Below are positions 14,781 through 18,260 of a stretch of DNA of 18,260 nt, in pieces. The notes beneath the pieces are model-generated. The model searched no databases, was not told where the DNA came from, and worked only from the letters and a program-made list of their open reading frames with translations. The position numbers and the translations under genes were made by a program. The stretch is from Porticoccaceae bacterium UBA1989 (GTDB lineage: Bacteria > Pseudomonadota > Gammaproteobacteria > Pseudomonadales > Porticoccaceae): positions 1 through 18,260 of the forward strand of contig DDDD01000183.1 in the NCBI GenBank assembly GCA_002335945.1, written 5' to 3'. How positions within the stretch are numbered: the first letter of the stretch is position 1; each line of letters opens with the position of its first letter.

Positions 14781-16330
14781 TGAGCCTTTCGCAGCAATGC
14801 TCCATTAGCCTGTCGGTATTGCTTGCAGACTTTGTGGTTCAAGATAATTGCCCTAATGTTGATATAAAAGGCATTACTCTGGACAGTCGTCAGGTTCAGG
14901 CGGGGGATCTGTTTATTGCTATAAAAGGCGCTGAGGCTGATGGCACTGCCTTTATCCCTCAGGCTATTGAGCGCGGTGCTGTGGCCATTCTGGTGGAAAA
15001 AGAACAGGCATTAGAACCTCAGGTTAATAACAGCGTGCCGGTTATTGGTATCGAAAACCTGTCCGAATATGTTTCAGATATTGCCGGTGTTTTTTACGAT
15101 CATCCCTCCAAACAGATGATCCTGACCGCAGTAACCGGCACCAATGGTAAAACCACCTGCGCACATCTCTATGCAGAGCTGGTCGACAGATTAAATAAGG
15201 GCTCTGCGGCATCTATAGGCACCCTGGGTTATGGCATGGCGGGCGGTGCCTCTGGTGCTGATATTCCTGCCCTCGGCGAAACTGGCCTAACCACGCCAGA
15301 TGCCGTGGCGATGCAGCGGATTCTTGCGGAGCTAAAAAGCAAAGGTGCCAGTACTGTAGCGCTGGAAGTTTCCTCTCATAGTCTAGTTCAGCGACGCATT
15401 GCTGGGCTGCAGGTCGATACCGCGGTATTTACCAACCTGAGCCGCGACCATCTTGATTATCACGGTGATCTAGCCAGCTACGCTGCCGCTAAAGCGCGAC
15501 TCTTTGCAATGACCGATCTTAAACATGCTGTGATCAATATTGATGACAGCATTGGACGCCTAATACTGGCGAATCTCGATCCGAATATTCGTGCCATCAC
15601 CTACAGCATTGAAGCTCAGGAAGAGGGCGGCACAACAGATATTTACTGTCGCACCATCGGGCTTTCTCCTGAGGGCTTGCGTGCGGCCATCCATACGCCT
15701 TGGGGCGAGGGCGAACTTCGATCGCCTCTACTGGGTAAGTTTAATCTTGCCAACCTGCTCGCCGTTATCGGTGCCGCTATCGCTCAGGGGTTTGCTCTAG
15801 AGGATATTTTAAAGGCTGTGCCTAAGCTGCGCGCTGTCTCTGGCCGCATGGAATTAGTGGATGCCGGCGCGTCTCCCTCCGTGGTTGTGGATTATGCCCA
15901 TACTCCAGATGCCCTTGAAAAAGCCCTGCAGGCATTACGTGTCCACTGTCATGGCAAGCTGTGGGTTGTGTTTGGCTGTGGCGGCGATCGCGATATTGGC
16001 AAACGTGCCGAGATGGGTGCTATCGCAGAACACTGCGCAGATCAGGTCGTTGTCACCAGCGACAATCCGCGCAGTGAAGATCCACAGCAGATTATTAACC
16101 AGATTGTTCAGGGTACCCGTCGCGAGGTAATCGTCGAGTCAGATCGGCGCGCGGCTATTCGTCAGGCAATTCTCGCGGCGGATAAAAATGACGTGGTGTT
16201 AATTGCAGGAAAAGGCCACGAGGATTACCAGATTTTAGGTGCGCAGCGACTACCCTTTAGTGATCAGGGTGAAGCTCGATTAGCCCTGCGCGCGCGAGAA
16301 GCACTGGATCTAAAGGGGGGTTTAGCATGA
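14777..16330 (+). CDS. murE: UDP-MurNAc-tripeptide synthetase MurE (meso-DAP-adding)
   Basis: 517 aa. Three Mur-ligase domains: N-terminal UDP-binding (1 to about 112), central ATPase with P-loop GTNGKTT (121-127), and C-terminal (about 350-517). Lys239 in YAAAKARLF is the usual carbamylated lysine. DNPR (429-432) is the signature of enzymes that add meso-diaminopimelate rather than lysine, matching a Gram-negative wall; GKGHE (478-482) is also conserved. It adds m-DAP to UDP-MurNAc-L-Ala-D-Glu in the cytoplasm. ATG at 14777 overlaps the ftsI stop (ATGA) with GAGGGG just upstream; a second ATG at 14780 is possible and costs one residue. Confidence 0.97.
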   Translation: MMSLSQQCSISLSVLLADFVVQDNCPNVDIKGITLDSRQVQAGDLFIAIKGAEADGTAFIPQAIERGAVAILVEKEQALEPQVNNSVPVIGIENLSEYVSDIAGVFYDHPSKQMILTAVTGTNGKTTCAHLYAELVDRLNKGSAASIGTLGYGMAGGASGADIPALGETGLTTPDAVAMQRILAELKSKGASTVALEVSSHSLVQRRIAGLQVDTAVFTNLSRDHLDYHGDLASYAAAKARLFAMTDLKHAVINIDDSIGRLILANLDPNIRAITYSIEAQEEGGTTDIYCRTIGLSPEGLRAAIHTPWGEGELRSPLLGKFNLANLLAVIGAAIAQGFALEDILKAVPKLRAVSGRMELVDAGASPSVVVDYAHTPDALEKALQALRVHCHGKLWVVFGCGGDRDIGKRAEMGAIAEHCADQVVVTSDNPRSEDPQQIINQIVQGTRREVIVESDRRAAIRQAILAADKNDVVLIAGKGHEDYQILGAQRLPFSDQGEARLALRAREALDLKGGLA

Positions 16331-17727
16331 TGCCTCAACTGCGCCTCACCGATGCTGCCGTACGTTTTGGCGGCACCCTAATTAATCCAGACTGCCACTT
16401 TGATACTGTGACTATTAACAGCCGCACGATTAATGAAGGCAATTTATTTGTTGCTCTAACGGGTGAGCGTTTTGATGCCCATCAGTTTTTACAGGATGTG
16501 GCAGAAAAAGCCTCCGGTCTTGTGGTTTCAACGCCAGACAAAACGTTGCCGCTGCCCCAGTGGGTGGTTGCCGATACCACCGTGGCCCTCGGCGACTTAG
16601 CAAGATTACGTAGGGATAGCTTTACCGGCACTGTGATTGCCGTTACCGGCAGCACTGGGAAAACCTCGGTCAAAGAAGCCATTGCAGCGATTTTACGCCA
16701 GTGCGGAACTGTCCACGCTACCGCGGGCAACCTCAATAATCATATTGGCGTGCCACTGACCCTGCTGTCTATGGATAGCGACACTGATCTGGCCGTGATT
16801 GAAATGGGTGCCAGCGCCGGCGGTGAAATTGCCTACCTCTGTGACATAGCCAAGCCAGATATTGTATTGATCAACAATGTGCAGAATGCCCACATTGAGG
16901 GCTTCGGCAGCGTTGAAGGTATTGCCTCGGCGAAAGGTGAAATTTACAGCGGCCTCCAGACTGCAGGTACAGCGATACTCAATCTTGATGAGACCTGGTG
17001 TGACCAGTGGCGAGTATTGATTGGCAATAAAAATCAGATCAGCTACTCCGTTCACAATACTGCTGCAGACCTACATGCCAGAGATATTGAGATGCTCAGC
17101 AATGGCTGCTACCAGTTTCTGCTCTGCGTTGCTGCCATGGCGAATAAGCCCGCCACTGAGCAACTTATAGCGCTGTCAGTACCCGGTGCGCACCAGATTA
17201 ATAATGCCCTTGCAGCGGCGGCCTGTGCCATCGCGGCAGGTGCCAATGTCCAGCAGGTTGCGGCGGGTCTAGCCTCAGTTGCCGCGGTTGGGGGTCGTTT
17301 GGAATTTAAGACGACCTCCAGTGGCGCCGTTGTTATCGATGACACATACAACGCCAGCCCGAGTTCTTTTCAGGCCGCCATTGATGTACTGGCCAACTCT
17401 TCCGGTCGCCGCGTGTTGGTGATGGGTGATATGGCTGAGCTGGGTGACGACGAAGTTAGCCTCCATTATCAGGTGGGGGCCTATGCTCAGCAGGCCGGTG
17501 TCGATGCACTTTATAGCCTCGGTAGTTTGAGCGCCAATGCCAGTCAGGCATTTGGCGGGACACATTTTGAAGATCGTGAATTATTGAGCCAGGCTCTGAC
17601 CCAAGAGCTTCAGGCCGCACTCGATTCAGTGCGGGTTACGCCACCGATTACCTTTTTAGTGAAAGGCGCGCGCAGCTCCCAGATGGAAAAAACCGTAGAG
17701 ATATTACTCACCAGAGGAAATACCTGA
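16327..17727 (+). CDS. murF: UDP-MurNAc-tripeptide D-alanyl-D-alanine ligase MurF
   Basis: 466 aa (E. coli 452). Mur-ligase fold with P-loop GSTGKTS (108-114), NLNNHIGVPLTLL (135-147), EMGAS (159-163), Lys203 in SAKGEIY as the likely carbamylated lysine, and DDTYNASPSS in the C-terminal part. It attaches the D-Ala-D-Ala dipeptide to the tripeptide, finishing UDP-MurNAc-pentapeptide. It overlaps murE by 4 bp (ATGA). Its TGA overlaps the mraY ATG by one base (TGATG), so murE, murF and mraY are translationally coupled. As for murE, a second ATG follows 3 bp later. Confidence 0.97.
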   Translation: MMPQLRLTDAAVRFGGTLINPDCHFDTVTINSRTINEGNLFVALTGERFDAHQFLQDVAEKASGLVVSTPDKTLPLPQWVVADTTVALGDLARLRRDSFTGTVIAVTGSTGKTSVKEAIAAILRQCGTVHATAGNLNNHIGVPLTLLSMDSDTDLAVIEMGASAGGEIAYLCDIAKPDIVLINNVQNAHIEGFGSVEGIASAKGEIYSGLQTAGTAILNLDETWCDQWRVLIGNKNQISYSVHNTAADLHARDIEMLSNGCYQFLLCVAAMANKPATEQLIALSVPGAHQINNALAAAACAIAAGANVQQVAAGLASVAAVGGRLEFKTTSSGAVVIDDTYNASPSSFQAAIDVLANSSGRRVLVMGDMAELGDDEVSLHYQVGAYAQQAGVDALYSLGSLSANASQAFGGTHFEDRELLSQALTQELQAALDSVRVTPPITFLVKGARSSQMEKTVEILLTRGNT

Positions 17728-18260
17728 TGTTGGTATGGCTAGCAGATTATTTGACCCAGTTTTATGGTGCCTTTGCGGTATTTCAGTATCTGACACTGCG
17801 CGGTATTTTGGCGGTAATCACCTCTCTGGTGATCTCCTGGGTTGCTGGCCCCATTGTTATTCGCCAGCTCAATCGCTTACAGATGGGTCAGGCAATTCGC
17901 AGTGACGGGCCCAAGAGTCATCTCAGTAAGGCAGGCACCCCAACCATGGGTGGCGCGCTGATACTGTTATCAATTTTCATTAGCACCTTGCTTTGGGGTG
18001 ACCTAGATAATCGCTATGTTTGGATTGTTATCGGCACCACATTTTCCTTTGGTCTAGTGGGCTGGGTTGATGACTATCGCAAAGTCGTTGAGAAAAATCC
18101 CCGTGGACTGCCTGCGCGCTGGAAGTACCTGTGGCAATCGCTGTTCGGGTTTATTGCTGCCGGTGTACTGTATTCCACAGCTCAGAGTCCTGCTGAACTC
18201 GAGCTGATTATTCCGTTCTTTAAAGACTTTGCACTCAATTTAGGGCCCTTTTATATTCTG
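17727..18260 (+). CDS. mraY: Phospho-MurNAc-pentapeptide translocase MraY (5' part)
   Basis: The first 178 residues, about half of the usual 360; the gene runs off the right edge without a break. Membrane helices are visible at about 25-45, 72-90, 98-114 and 132-150. SKAGTPTMGG (67-76) and VDDYRK (114-119) with the catalytic Asp115-Asp116 pair match the family exactly. MraY moves phospho-MurNAc-pentapeptide from UDP to undecaprenyl phosphate, making lipid I at the inner membrane. AGGAAA lies 7 nt before the ATG. murD, ftsW and murG would be expected to follow. Confidence 0.97.
   Translation, partial: MLVWLADYLTQFYGAFAVFQYLTLRGILAVITSLVISWVAGPIVIRQLNRLQMGQAIRSDGPKSHLSKAGTPTMGGALILLSIFISTLLWGDLDNRYVWIVIGTTFSFGLVGWVDDYRKVVEKNPRGLPARWKYLWQSLFGFIAAGVLYSTAQSPAELELIIPFFKDFALNLGPFYIL

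Overview
This window looks like ordinary chromosomal backbone from a marine-type gammaproteobacterium of medium GC. A member of the Cellvibrionales/Porticoccaceae (SAR92-like) is a plausible host. The evidence is a large TonB-dependent receptor, the gammaproteobacterial order tadA-mltF-purL, an A-type RNase P RNA just upstream of mraZ, and a division and cell-wall (dcw) cluster whose proteins resemble those of Pseudomonas and Escherichia. The taxonomic placement is inferred from the sequence alone. I see no transposase, prophage gene, tRNA or CRISPR array.

Left part (1-5833). A perfect palindromic terminator (9-36) ends a minus-strand TonB-dependent receptor gene (98-2587). Its 259-bp upstream region carries a spaced ATGTCG/CGACAT inverted repeat plus a third half-site, a possible operator. 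Next come epmB (minus; radical-SAM lysine 2,3-aminomutase for EF-P), the divergent tadA (tRNA wobble adenosine deaminase) and the convergent mltF (lytic transglycosylase).

Middle (5834-10919). purL (FGAM synthetase, about 1291 aa) runs on the plus strand and is followed 9 bp later by a small DUF5062-type gene. The roughly 335 bp before rnpB hold two palindromic structures and no convincing gene. One is a REP-like 26-bp-arm hairpin (10168-10234). The other is a nested imperfect palindrome of about 127 nt (10285-10411) that I do not recognise. A C-rich, nearly G-free strand then leads into an extended -10 promoter, rnpB (10488-about 10866) and a strong intrinsic terminator.

Right part (10920-18260). 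An AT-rich spacer leads to a TTGACA-type promoter and four 10-bp-phased TGG(G) repeats, the expected operator of MraZ. The dcw cluster follows in canonical order on the plus strand: mraZ, rsmH, ftsL, ftsI, murE, murF and the 5' half of mraY, which runs off the window. murE, murF and mraY are coupled by ATGA or TGATG overlaps. mraZ, ftsL and ftsI start with GTG. Together these genes control the cluster, methylate 16S rRNA, form the septal synthase, and build and load the UDP-MurNAc-pentapeptide (meso-DAP type) onto lipid.

The observations most worth a second look are the unrecognised nested palindrome before rnpB, the SSQ (instead of SXN) motif in the FtsI active site, and the putative operator upstream of the receptor gene. 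I found no clearly new multi-gene system.
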